This document shows positions 11,034 through 21,625 of a stretch of DNA of 64,000 bases, one piece after another. This DNA comes from Periplaneta americana (Eukaryota > Arthropoda > Insecta > Blattodea > Blattidae): the NCBI RefSeq assembly GCF_040183065.1, contig NC_091125.1, positions 117,786,121 through 117,850,120 on the forward strand. The letters are read 5' to 3'. A model generated the notes under the pieces. It had not been told where the DNA came from. It saw only the letters and a list, made by a program, of their open reading frames with translations, and did not search any database. Positions within the stretch are counted from its first letter, which is position 1; every line of letters starts with the position of its first letter. The position numbers and the translations under genes were made by a program.

Positions 11034-11099
11034 TGGATAGGATAGGATAGGATAGGATAGGATAGGATAGGATAGGATAGGATAGGATAGGATAGGATG
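11034..11099 (+). repeat. (GGATA)n pentanucleotide microsatellite
   Basis: About 13 near-perfect copies of the unit GGATA, with degenerating copies beyond 11100. Confidence 0.97.
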
Positions 11100-11366
11100 A
11101 GATAAGGTAAGATTGGATTGCATGGAATGGATTCAGGTACAGTTAGATTGGTAGGTGATGGGTGATTGGGTGGGTGTGTGAGTGACTATTGTAGATAGTT
11201 TACATAAAGAGATAGGTAGGAAAACAGATACAGAGAGCGAGAAAGAGAGACACAAGTCACAAGAAGTTTCTGTTAGACTTCATTATCCTTTACCATCATC
11301 CCATGACGCCGATTTATTTTGAATTCCTCGTGTGCACGAGACGAACTTTTAACGATTTAACCAAAC

Positions 11367-11518
11367 AGCTACTGTCCGTCCGAGTGGTTATGTCGCATGG
11401 TCATCGAAACGGAGGAAATCACATGAGTCATTTAAGCCACTAGCCTTTACAAAGGGGCCAGCAGAAACGGGTTGGGGGAAAACGAGATGCGACATAACCA
11501 CTCGGACGAACAATAGCT
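11367..11518. mobile_element. Short MITE with about 30-bp inverted ends
   Basis: Ends match as inverted repeats sharing CGTCCGAGTGGTTATGTCGC, extended outward by AGCTAC/TTGT. Total length is 152 bp and it has no coding capacity. Target duplication not resolved. Confidence 0.8.
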
Positions 11519-11699
11519 AGAGCGTCAACTTTGTATTCTGGTGTTTCTAGTTCAAAAGGCGGCGTGTCGAAGTTGAATTTGTTGTAAGTTGCCTCAACAT
11601 ACTTTCATAATTCCACTATATTGTATCCTTTCACTGTTATTAAACATTTTAGTAATGTGCGACTTACGGATCTATGCTCCGCTGCAGTACTAATAGCTG

Positions 11700-12170
11700 G
11701 CTGACTGGCTTCACGAGTGCTGGATCGGGGCGGGTTCATACACTTAGACATCTTTGGCTCATTGTGCGCCCTAATATATACGATGATTGTCTAAATTCTA
11801 CAGGTGGCATTCGTGAATCCGACGCTGACAAGTGGGCCATACTGCCTCAGTCCCTGCTAGAGCCAGGTCCCGTCGGTCTGATAAGCTCCTGAGCTCGAAG
11901 TCCCAAGAATTTCCTATATCAGCATCAGAAACCCATACTACCCTTATGACTTCACCTCAGTCTATTTTTACTAGTGTAGATAATAGATGAATTGAAGGGG
12001 AGGTGGAGAGTGTTAGTAGAATGATAGAGGGAAACTGGAGTACCCCGAGAAAAACACTGGATCTGCTTTGTCCACCACAAAATCCATCACAATCTGACTA
12101 GGGATTTAACCCGGGCCTCCTGAATGGAAGATAAGGCACTAGCACTTGAACCACGGACTACAGTACAATA
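11700..12170 (-). mobile_element. Long tRNA-derived SINE, family 3, reverse orientation
   Basis: Read on the minus strand, the tRNA-like head lies at the right (B box GGGTTAAATCCC near 12105), then TTTGTGGTGGACAAAGCAGA, and the conserved 3' part (complement of GGTGGCATTCGTGAATCCG) near 11804. Matches the plus-strand copy at 12.75-13.56 kb in order and orientation. Confidence 0.8.
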
Positions 12171-12748
12171 ATTTATTACGGCTGTCGTTACCGCTGCTAC
12201 TTCTACTGATACTTATTCTTCTTTCTGCCAGGCATGAGACTTTTTTTTTTGTTTCATATTCAGAATAACCATTCTATCTCTTTGTATACGTATGAGAATT
12301 TATACAAATGTCAGCCACATTATTTTCAGTTTTAATGCCGCAACGATCATAGCTTCTTGAAGCTTGTTCTTTGTCAATGTGATATCCTGTGTTTTAGTTC
12401 GCAGTAGTGTGCGGCGGCCTCGCAAGGATGCGAGGCTAACTCACCCGTGACTCAATTTCAGTCGGTTTTTGGGTGCGATCAAAGGTGCTCTGCAGTGATT
12501 AATTCGCAGTGTTCGTTGGTAAAGATGGCATTACGCAACCCGATGTCAACTGCTTCAATTGCCACGCACTAACTGGTAGCTCACGCTGCTTTACGTTCTT
12601 GCTTCGCTACCAAAAGAACAGAACCGCGAGGTAAACAACAAGCGAGGCAGCAGCGAGAGGCGGCCGTGCGTGGCAGTTAGCTTTGTGGTTACGCGACTTT
12701 ACAAGAGTCCCATCACGCGTATCTGTACTATAGACTATAGACTGTAAG
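12171..12748. other. Stretch without a supported gene, partly GC-rich
   Basis: From about 12400 to 12710 the sequence is GC-rich. Two weakly complementary blocks both contain GCCACGCAC or its complement (about 12573 and 12665), hinting at a degenerate inverted-repeat element. Not enough to call one. Confidence 0.4.
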
Positions 12749-13565
12749 TCGCCGCGTCTGTGGCTAAAGTGTTAGCGCACTAGTTTTCTATCCAGCTGGC
12801 CCGGGTTCGATCTCCGACCACGTCGTGATTGAATTTGTATAGTATAGGTCATTCGTTATCTCGTGAAACTAAACGGATGCGTGCGCCGCAGCTTTTAGTA
12901 AGAACCTTATGATGTGGGTAAGTGACCTAACTAGGTACAAGTGGAAACGTAGCGAGGGAGGGAAGCATTCCAGTCCAATTTTCTTCCCCTCACTCGCAAG
13001 TAGGTTCCTCGAGATAACGAATGGCCTATAGTGGACATAGACGTTGCAAACGGTCTTGTCGGGATATTCCAGTTTCCCTGTATAATTTCACCAACACTTC
13101 ATTTCCTCATTTCATCTATCATCTGCAATAGTAAAAATTAAAAATCGGTTGGGATGAAGTCTTGGGGGTAGTACGGGTTTCCGATGTTTATATAGGAAGG
13201 GTTTGGGGCTCCGGACGCTGGGGGTTGATCAAGTACTCTCCTGCGAATGGAATCTGGCTTTATCAGTGACTGAGGGAGGATGGCCCACCTATCAGTGTCG
13301 GTTTCACGATGCTGATTCAGGAATGGCTTGGGGCTGTGGGTCCCAGGGGGTTATAAGGCTATTCGTCTGCGGATGGGACCTGACTGTCAAGAGCTGAGGT
13401 AGGATGACCCACCTGTCAGCGTCGGATTCACGAATGCCACTCAGGCCACCTGTCGGACTTGGACAATCATCGCATATCAGGGCGCACAATAGGTCAAACC
13501 GCACCTAGGTGTGCGGTTGTGCGGTTCCATCCCGCGTCCATCCCTCGAAAAGCAAGCCAGAGTGT
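12749..13565 (+). mobile_element. Long tRNA-derived SINE, family 3, containing a nested MITE
   Basis: The head has a B box GGGTTCGATCTCC near 12801 and the body runs to about 13565. The module containing AGGATGGCCCACC...CACGA occurs twice in a row (about 13278 and 13392), so the copy has an internal duplication. MITE M1 copy B (12843-13030) interrupts it just after GAATTTGTA, so the MITE is younger than the SINE. Small ORFs at 13203-13504 are repeat-derived. Confidence 0.82.
12843..13030. mobile_element. MITE family M1, copy B, nested in a SINE
   Basis: Same terminal repeats as the copies at 6.4 and 51.3 kb (CATTCGTTATCTCG at the left, the complement at the right), with TATA at both edges. 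It sits inside family-3 SINE sequence, which gives a clear order of insertion. Confidence 0.9.
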
Positions 13566-14004
13566 AGGTCAAATGAAAAGTAATATCTCGTCGCTGTGAA
13601 ATTGAACAGGACAGACAACAAACAAATCTACTGTATACGGATTTTATCTCTAAATATATATTTTTATTACATTCAATTTGTAGCATACTGAATCTTGGTA
13701 TCGTGACCAGTACGTTTATAGCCTACACTTCGGTACTAACGATTCTACCAGCATTTTATAAGCATACAGAACTAAGTTTTCCCAGTGGATATGGAATGAG
13801 GGAGGCAACAGAGAGAGGCAGGTGCAGACAGGATCTGAAGTGCCCTCGACAGGAGCCGTGTTGTGACACTAGGACAGAGTGTACACACGCGCGTTTGGTA
13901 TGTAAATATTGTACTTACTCGTAGAATTGTGCCCAGCTGAAGATTAACGCAAAAAAAAAAAAAAAACACACACACACACACACAAACCAAGTGCGGGACT
14001 AACT
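13566..14004. other. Stretch without a supported gene; poly-A/(CA)n tract
   Basis: A run of 17 A followed by (CA)n lies at 13951-13984. The 73-aa and 122-aa ORFs here have no support; the longer one translates the simple repeat. Confidence 0.6.
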
Positions 14005-14155
14005 TCTTAGCCCAGCGACTTATCTTCAAAGGTTTATAATGCAATTGGCCTATAATGTAATGTAGGCCTATTAAAATGATATATAATATGATATGATATA
14101 TGTTGCAATGCCATATTATATTCTTCTTCTGTGGCTTCACAATCCTTGTACCTTA
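14005..14155. repeat. Direct repeat D, copy 1
   Basis: About 150 bases (AGCCCAGCGACTTATC through CTTCACAATCCTTGTA) recur in the same orientation at 15175-15322 with a few differences. The TIR element at 14156-15154 lies exactly between the copies, so it was inserted at the junction of an older tandem duplication. Confidence 0.9.
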
Positions 14156-15154
14156 AGCCTCGTTCACACTTTTCAATTAACTTGAATTCAAGTCACTTGA
14201 TTTCAAGTAACTAAATTCAAGTCGCAGTTCAGACATATTCAAGTTATTTTAGTTTCAAGTAGGATAAAATGGCGTCGATGGAAGTTGTGCAATTAGGAAT
14301 TTCTGTAGTAGCAAGCCTCCGTCAGGGAAATGATAAATATATTGAAGAAATGAAAGACGCGTTGTTCAGTATGGGTTAGGAATTGGATTAGTAAGATAAA
14401 TACACGACCACTTACTATTATAAATAGAATAAGTGAAATCTTAAAGCAGATTTAATAATTCTTAAGTAAATATAATAAAATGTAAGCAAGTCTGATCTAC
14501 CATAATTGAAAATGATTATCTTGAAGCTGTTACAGTTCCCAAAAAAAATCTATCAATCACATTGAACCATGCCAGTTTCGGCGATAAACGTCATCCTTTC
14601 AAGCAACGCTCTTCTCTTTTTAATCCCTCTCATCTTCCTCACTTCTTCTCTATCTACAGTTTGTTTTTCTTATTGTCTTTCATAGGCTATCTCATCTGTG
14701 TCCATGTTAAAATCTCTGCTGTTCAATTCTTCAATGAATTCTTCCTTCCTTGGCAATTTCCTTTGCATTTCTGTTACGAAACTTTGCAGTTTCTATAATC
14801 CGCAGGCCTTCGTGAATTTTATACAACTTCAGCAACTCAAATATTTGGTCATTATTTCACTTACTACTGTTTCCTATTATTTTTACATTCACAGTAGAAC
14901 AGAAAAACAATCAGCTGTTAATTTAACGCTCTTAAAACAGCTGTTAATTTAAATTCCCGCGCTTTTCTCCTTGAATTCAAGTTATCAAGTGACATTCACA
15001 CTTTTCAAGTGTCCTTTCAAGTCAAATAAAAAGTAGAAAGGGATCCAACTTCACTTGAAACTTGAATTCAAGCCGTTAAACATAGTTCACACTTTTCAAG
15101 TTCGTCTTTTCAAGTGACTTGAATTCAAGTTACTTGAAAAGTGTGAACGAGGCT
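14156..15154. mobile_element. PIF/Harbinger-like TIR element with TTA target duplication
   Basis: The left end begins AGCCTCGTTCACACTTTTCA; the right end is its reverse complement ending GTGTGAACGAGGCT. The 3-bp sequence TTA flanks it at 14153-14155 and 15155-15157. A TTA/TWA target duplication is the signature of PIF/Harbinger elements. Total length is 999 bp. Both ends are rich in repeats of CAAGT/ACTTG. No intact transposase: a 36-codon frame at 14270 and ORFs at 14562-14952 show nothing I recognise. Non-autonomous. Confidence 0.85.
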
Positions 15155-15174
15155 TTAGCCTTAGCCTTCCTTTC

Positions 15175-15322
15175 CTAGCCCAGTGACTTATCTTCAAAGG
15201 TTTATAATGAAATAGGCCTATAATGTAATGTAGGCCTATTAAAAATGATATATGATATATGTTGCAATGCCATATTATATTCTTCTTCTATGGCTTCACA
15301 ATCCTTGTAGCTTAGCCTTCCT
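15175..15322. repeat. Direct repeat D, copy 2
   Basis: Second copy of the unit at 14005-14155, starting TAGCCCAGTGACTTATC and ending CACAATCCTTGTAGC. Confidence 0.9.
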
Positions 15323-16257
15323 TTAGGACTAATCAGTGATGTATGCAATAGAGGGGGAAAGGAACTGACCTTCGTAACCAATTATTTCCTGGCTTAGTGG
15401 CCTCATGAGTGATGCCTTATTGGTGTCATTTGTGAGGTGCAGCTCGATTCAGGGATATTGGCCCCTGCAAAAAGTAAGTTGATAGACTGAGAACGAAATC
15501 ACTACTGGCGGGCTGGGTCACACAGGTCAGGCCGCGCAGTCATAACACCAAACACCTACTTCTTATCATGTCGCGGTACATTCCGCCTTAAAAACACAGT
15601 ATTCTTCCACATGTCTCATTACCAGGCTTCGGCCTAGAGTCACAGAGTAACCATTATGAGGTTTAGAGTACACGGAGTATAAATGACGTCATGACCCATG
15701 TGGGGTGACTGCAACAGTACAGGTGGGTCCGTAATGTGCATTACCGTTGTGTGTATTGCTGCTTGGCTGCGGTACGTGTAACAGGCTTCGGTGTAGGGAC
15801 ACCTGATTGAAGGTTACAACTCACGTTAATACTTTAATGGTAGACATTTATTGTTTACACTATGAGTGTACTGTATATACTGCATCTGTACAGGGTGAAA
15901 TATATTTTGTGCCGTACTATGACGGACTATTTACATGCTGAGACACGAAATAACGGCGCGCTCCATCTCCCAGTCCACTCGACCAACACAATACTGTCGT
16001 CCGTGTGTTGCTGAACTTCATGCGTTTCTGTGCCCAGGACCGAAGCCTGCTCATTACTAACCACTACGTCTGTTGACTAAACAATGTCATGATGACTCTT
16101 TCACTCTTTCTTGACATGAGTGTCTCTCAGATAAGAGTATAGACATTATCTTTCTTCTTTCTCTTCCCTCTTACCCTTCTATGCACATTTGTGATTAAAT
16201 TTCTTTCTTATGACGCAACACATAGTTCGCTCACTAGCCAAACAACCAAGGACAGGG
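15323..16257. other. Stretch without a supported gene
   Basis: Moderately GC-rich unique-looking sequence. A TGACGTCATGAC palindrome occurs near 15684. The word AGGCTTCGG occurs at about 15632 and 15783 and inverted near 16043. No coding frame recognised. Confidence 0.4.
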
Positions 16258-16538
16258 ACCAATAACGTTGAATCGAGCTGTACAAACCTGTCTTTGGACA
16301 GTTGACTAACACAGTTTGTCAATTCTGTGATCTAGTCCCCAACCTGGAGGACCAGGAATTCTTGTTACAGAGTTACCACATTTTAGTCGAGTGTACTTAC
16401 CCCGTTTTAAGGCGCCGGGTCCTCGTGTTCACCCATTCGGTCTCAGGCCCTGATGTTTCGCGAGGTAAGAGACGTGAGAAGGAGAGAGACCAGCGTTTTG
16501 AAGTTGTGAACAGAATCTCGAAATTCTACTGTGAATGA
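16258..16538 (+). pseudogene. Non-LTR retrotransposon ORF2 C-terminal zinc knuckle, fragment
   Basis: The frame at 16302-16538 reads VCQFCDLVPNLEDQEFLLQS (V written as ATG-less context) followed by HILVECTYPVLRRR, the Cys-x2-Cys...His...Cys knuckle that ends the reverse transcriptase/RNase H polyprotein of jockey-, R1- and I-type elements. Only the tail survives. The polypeptide around it is not a host gene. Confidence 0.6.
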
Positions 16539-18083
16539 AACTGTTCTGCTAAGTTTTAACCTTAAAATACTCTGGTTCGGTTTCATGTAATGTTTTTAAT
16601 TACCATAGTTTGCTCTACAATAGGCGTTCTTAACCTGGTGCTCTTTTAATGACATTTGGAGCTCTCGGAATGTGAGTAAAAATGTGCTTGCTAGCACGAA
16701 TGCTCCTGAGGTCCTTTTTTCAATTCAAGCTTTGTTGTACGAGTCGGAACAAATAGTGTTCCTACTTATTATAATACCCGGTTCGATAACCAATAACCAA
16801 AAATGTATTTAAAAGTAGGCTTAAGGACTTTACTAATAGACGGTAGTATATTATACACACTATTTAAAGGGTGTAATTGATATTTTGTTATTGAAGTGTT
16901 GTATCAGTGAAGAAGTGTATTGTGTCAGTGAAGTGTGAGGTGTGTTTTGTCAGTGAAGCTTTATAGTTTATAGTGGCAGTGCAAAGTATTTGAACACTGA
17001 AATGTTTTTGAAGTGTTAGTGAAATCAGGATAGAATCAGTGAAATGTATCGTAATTCCAGTGCAGTGAGTGAGTTGTCAGCGAAATGAGTGTAGTGCTGA
17101 AAAGTACTTGTGCAGGTATGAACATATACTCGTGAGTATTAGTTCGAAATTAGGGTTAGAGTTACTTTAAATGTTACTTTAAGTGATCATGCTTCATTTA
17201 ATTTAGTATTCTCCCTGTTATTATTATTAATTATCATTATTGAGTGTAATTAGTTACTACTGCCACTGGGTATATAGGCCTCTCAGTGTCTACCTCTACG
17301 AAGTGCGACACCTGTTCTGATCCCTGTAATGAGTGAAAAGCTGACAAATTAATTCTTCTTCTTCACTCTTTCATTCTGTTGTAACGAAAACATGTTGCCT
17401 TTATTAGTCGAGGGGGAGGGGAAACTTCGTAGTTAATATAGACTTAAAAAGAAAATACTTGTTTTTATTCAACTGAAAATAGTCAGATGTTTTTCATAGA
17501 ACAACTTTTTCAAATTGTTGTTGTTATTATTATTATTGTATTATTATTTTGTTCGCAGCCCCCATTAACTGCTCTTCTGCTCCCCGTTGAGAATTTACTA
17601 TTAGCTAATCACTGAAATAAAATTCAATGTCATCTCTCCTAAGTAAAATTATAAACAAACGAACCTGCCTCAATTATTCGAAATGTTATGATAATGATTA
17701 GTAAAGACAGGATTTCTATGCAAATGCATGCTTTATATAAGCTTGCTATACTTCTCAAACTTTGTAAATATTCGTTCCATGAGTCAAAATAAGTACCTAT
17801 ACTTCTTCCATGGACATTTGCTATTTTGGCCTTTTAAGGGATAAATTCATGCAAAATGTATATTTTTAAGATTTCCGTTTTATTTAGTTAGTTAGTACTT
17901 GCGATTTTAAGGTGTGTATTTTTGGATAGATTTAAGTGTACAGTGTAGCTGACAACGGGCAACTGAAGTTATTATGTTTGTTCTATGTTTCTTGTATAGT
18001 GGGCGTTGTGATGTATTAACGAATTGGTCTGCCATTTTTGCCCTGTGCAAATTAAAAAAACAATGTTTTCCACTCAATTTCAG
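16539..18083. other. Stretch without a supported gene; CAGTGAA-rich tract
   Basis: From about 16893 to 17105 the word CAGTGAA and variants recur irregularly, a low-complexity tract like those in retrotransposon untranslated regions. Otherwise AT-rich with no coding frame recognised. Confidence 0.5.
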
Positions 18084-18429
18084 TATTTTGTACTTATTCT
18101 GTAAGTTAAATCAAGGAATTCTTAATAAAGCTTGTCAAAACGCATTGTCAGCTAAAGTGAAAGATGATAATAATCTGAAGAAAATGAGGGAATTTAATAA
18201 TGTGCTTCAAGAAAATGATGATTTAGGCATTAATCATATCGTTTTACCAGATTATACAATAAGTTTTGTACCCATGCTTCATGTAACTAATGTTGAAGGA
18301 GCTTTTTATGTGCACAAGTTTATTTTTATGGACAGGAGAAACAAGGTGGATCCTGAAAACATGAAAAAGATTATGGTGTCACAAAGGTTAATAAGAAAGA
18401 AAATGAATTCTCTGTATCAAATTAATTAA
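18084..18429 (+). CDS. Possible 3'-terminal exon of an unidentified gene
   Basis: Just after a fair acceptor (CTCAATTTCAG ending at about 18083) runs an open frame of about 115 codons ending in TAA at 18427-18429. Its composition is protein-like: many charged residues and few low-complexity runs, for example VKDDNNLKKMREFNNVLQE and MDRRNKVDPENMKKIMVSQR. AATAAA signals follow at about 18447 and 18560. The same frame is open back to 17974, but that upstream part is Cys/Phe/Leu-rich and probably intronic. I do not recognise a family and could not find upstream exons, so it may also be a processed pseudogene or part of a transposon. Confidence 0.35.
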
Positions 18430-19194
18430 TTAAATTAGCAAAAGTTAATAAAGCAACAACTAAGAAATGAAAGTGGCTGTGTACAATGCGAGCCTCCCAT
18501 CTTTACTTTTCTTTGAAGGAAGTCATGCGAAACTTTTTGCTATTTTTTGTTTAATTTCTGGTAAATAAAGTTTTGAATGCTCCTGAACACAGTTTGCCTA
18601 TGTTCACAGTGGTGTCTGTGTAGCAGAATCTTATGATAATGTAACACAAACAGTAACATACTAAAATATTTTTCTAAATCAGTATATGAGGACTGCAAAG
18701 ATAGGTCACTTGTAGGAGCTATTTACTCGTATTGAAGGGTCTAAGGCAATGATGACCAACTCGTGCTCCTTGTGCAAGAGCACTCTTTGCTGCAAACGAG
18801 CAATATGCGAGAGCATACCGTCCCAATGCTTTCAATGCCAACATTGCTCTTTTTTACTCATGAGAATGCACGTGAATGCACACAGTGCTTCGTAAGAGCA
18901 GCTGAGTTGGTCACCACTGGTCTGAGGTTTGTAGGCATGATGATTTCTGTACATTCGAACACAGAATATCTTCACACTATCAAAAGTAAAATGAAGTTAC
19001 TCAGACCCTTTCAGAATGCGATTATAGACCAATTATAAGGGTTATTGGTGGCATTATAATTTCAATGCTAATGCACAGAAATGTTAACTTAATGATGTTA
19101 AACTTTGTCAGCTTTTATTGAATCAAGTTCAGTTGTAAGTGATAATTTACAGAAGCAACAATATGACATATGAAAGAGATTTCAAATCACTAAA
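18430..19194. other. Stretch without a supported gene
   Basis: Possible 3' untranslated region of the preceding exon up to about 18570, then unassigned sequence. The 91-aa ORF at 18763-19038 has no recognisable domain. Confidence 0.4.
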
Positions 19195-19425
19195 TTGTTG
19201 TCCTCAGTGGTCTGGTAATAATGCTTGTCATTAGATAAGAAATTAATGGATTCAAATCTGGGGCAGTATATTTTTAAAAAGCTATAAAATTCATAGCATG
19301 AGTTCTCCCAGAAGAAAAGTAAAGGCTGGTGTCTTTCGTCATATATTTAGGGAACTCTGTCCCTGGTTGAGTGGGTTCTAGGGAAAATCTGTCAGCCACA
19401 TGTTTCTCGCATCACCACTACCATA
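19195..19425 (+). mobile_element. Degenerate tRNA-derived SINE
   Basis: A tRNA-like head has CAGTGGTCTGGTAATAATGC (A-box region) and GGATTCAAATCTGGG (B-box region near 19249). It is followed by a SINE-like body with AAATTCATAGCATGAGTTC. Strongly diverged. Confidence 0.5.
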
Positions 19426-20330
19426 TTTTGTAAATGGATGCTTTTCAGAGCTTCTTGTTCAAACGAAAGATGCTGCATGATGTGTCTTGAAACCACAGAA
19501 GTCTCTGATGTACAAAGCGAGAAACAAAGTAAAAGATATACTTATAAGCACAATAAACCAATGCGCTGCAATGTATTTAGAGCTGAATAATGATTGGGCC
19601 ATTGAAATAAAATTAGAGTTACTTTGCTGATTCTTTACAGTTGTGTCAGTGGACTGGGAAGTAGTTGCTGTTTGGCCATGTACTGTGATGACAAATTGAC
19701 ACCAGATGTTTCAGTCAACAAAATCAGATAGAAAAGAGGTCCAAGACCAGTGCAGACAGTCAAGGTGAGAACCCATATAGCAGACAGCAGGAATATATAT
19801 TGTGGAATGGGGATATAAGAAGAGTAGATGTGGAGAAAATTTGAATCTGAATGGAATATACAATTATTGTATAATGATTTGTCCATGCTCCTTGCATCAG
19901 CAAATGCGATATACAACTGGATGTTACCTGGGCAGTGCAAGGAACATTGGCCAAGACAATCATGGAGCAAAGGAATAGGCCTATAGCAGCCTATGGAGGA
20001 CGGCACCTGATCATGGAAGATGTTCAGATCATGTAGCTTGGTAATTAGGCAGCATTGTCATTTTAAAGCTGCATGTACACATTATATACACAGTACTTGA
20101 CATATAAGTGAACATGTTTTTCAGACTTTGATACTGGCTCAAGCTATTAATCTTCTTGCTTCCCAGTATAGATCTTCTGAATCATCCTTGATTTGCTGAA
20201 TAAAGTTTTCTACATTGAAGGAAACCATCTGTGATCATATCTTCATTACCTTTATAGATTGCGCATATTTTCTACTGAAATGTTTGTCCATGTTAAATCT
20301 TTCGTACACTACTTTTAACACTTGAATATA
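19426..20330. other. Stretch without a supported gene
   Basis: A 123-aa minus-strand frame at 19635-20006 contains a hydrophobic stretch (IWVLTLTVCTGLGPLFYLIL) but no recognisable family, no conserved splice sites and no start context. I leave it uncalled. Confidence 0.4.
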
Positions 20331-20534
20331 AATAATTGATTAAATGGCGATCTTACTCGTGTTAATTAACCCAACTCTTCATCACACCGAACACACACAC
20401 ACAATAGGCAGCGAAGTTGAGACAGTGCCGAGATCTAGTAGGTTCTGAAGATGGTGTGAATAGCACCGAAACAGCTGTAAGCCGCACATGCTTACATAAT
20501 TAACACGAGTAAGATCGCCATTTAATCAATTATT
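20331..20534. repeat. Perfect 38-bp inverted repeat enclosing a hammerhead-like motif
   Basis: The left arm 20331-20368 and right arm 20497-20534 are exact reverse complements over 38 bases, including the core GGCGATCTTACTCGTG. The 128-base interior holds the hammerhead-like sequence described at 20441-20484. Such arrangements occur at the ends of Penelope-like elements and related retroelements; no reverse transcriptase is visible here. Confidence 0.85.
20441..20484 (+). ncRNA. Hammerhead-ribozyme-like motif
   Basis: In order: GGTT (stem I, 5' side, 20441-20444); CTGAAGA (20445-20451), matching the core CUGANGA; GGTG (20453-20456) pairing with CACC (20464-20467) as stem II around a seven-base loop; GAA (20468-20470), the second core; ACAG/CTGT (20471-20478) as a very short stem III; A at the cleavage position (20479) after U; then AGCC pairing with GGTT to close stem I. 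One extra U sits between the first core and stem II, which would bulge and may weaken activity. Short stem III fits the dimeric hammerheads known from Penelope-like elements. Activity is unproven. Confidence 0.4.
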
Positions 20535-20984
20535 TGAAATGTTTGTTTAGAGTACATTTGAGCCTGATGAATATCATAATAAAAGTAATTTTTCATTATA
20601 GATATGCACCGTTATTTTTGCAAATTCTTTTCCAATTAATGCCATTTGATTTTGCTTGTTTCTCCTTGTATGTTAATTTCTTTCTTGGCATTTATTAATC
20701 TTCTGTCTATTGTTGCATGTGGTTTTGTTTTTGTATAGTTTTTGTCCTTTCTTGGCTAATCTGTTAATATACCTGGTAACCAACCTACTGGGAGTGTAAA
20801 AAGTTATGCCTGATTTCAAATGCAGGTATTATTTATTTATATTTATTTCAGTCAGAGGTACAGTACCAAGTGGTAGAACAGGGATGCAGAACTGGGCATC
20901 AATTGTGGTATACTCAGCGCAATGTCATTTGGCAAATACCAGTTTAAAGAGCAGTGGGAAATGAATACTTCTGTATTAAAAGCA

Positions 20985-21150
20985 ATCACAAAGTGCTTAC
21001 GAGTTCTATGTTTGGTTCTACTTATGTATGTGAGCAAACATTCTCGAAAATTAACTTCATTTAGAGTGATCGTCGCATATGCACATCTGATTTTCCTCCT
21101 CAGGCTATAGGCCTGTACATCTTCAGTGCAACCTAATATAACGAAACTGG
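20985..21150 (+). pseudogene. hAT-type transposase C-terminal dimerisation region, relic
   Basis: Reading the plus strand in the frame of 21008, the sequence gives MFGSTYVCEQTFSKINFI, stop, then SDRR. This is the hallmark block (S-T-Y-x-C-E-x-T-F-S) of the hAT family related to ZBED/GTF2IRD2-like proteins. It carries an in-frame stop where the family has Lys, then decays. No other part of the transposase is recognisable. Confidence 0.65.
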
Positions 21151-21590
21151 TGAACAAAACAAGAATGCAGGCAGAGATGTGGTGCACGTTGTAGTTGGAA
21201 CTAAGTTGATTACAACAATGATTTTCATTTGTATTCACATGAGAAATTAGATTTTTTAGTTTTATTATGAGATCAAAGTAGTCAATTTTATTTAAAATAG
21301 AAGATATGTACTTTTATACTTTTCAAAATGTTATGATTTAATTTTTACATACAATCTTATATAAAGGCATAAATACCAATACAAAGATAAGGTATTTAAT
21401 CTGTTTTTATAGCAATATATTTTCAAAGGAAGTAGAGCCTATTTAAGTAATTTTATTCATGACTGATGTTTCCCTAAGCTGCTAAGACTACAACAAGAAT
21501 ATATATTTTTTTAACATTTAGTATTGTTATCAGTTCACTTTAACCAATTGAATTTAAAAGAGAAATTGTGCATTTAAGTACTTACAAATG

Positions 21591-21625
<35 letters not shown>

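Noticed and set aside
13772-14140. 122-aa minus-strand ORF with Cys/Val and Phe runs
   Set aside because: The runs are a translated (CA)n and poly-A tract.
19635-20006. 123-aa minus-strand ORF with a hydrophobic segment
   Set aside because: Looked briefly like a membrane-protein exon, but there is no recognisable family and no bordering splice sites I trust.
20852-21238. 128-aa minus-strand ORF
   Set aside because: Antisense to the hAT C-terminal relic recognised on the plus strand.
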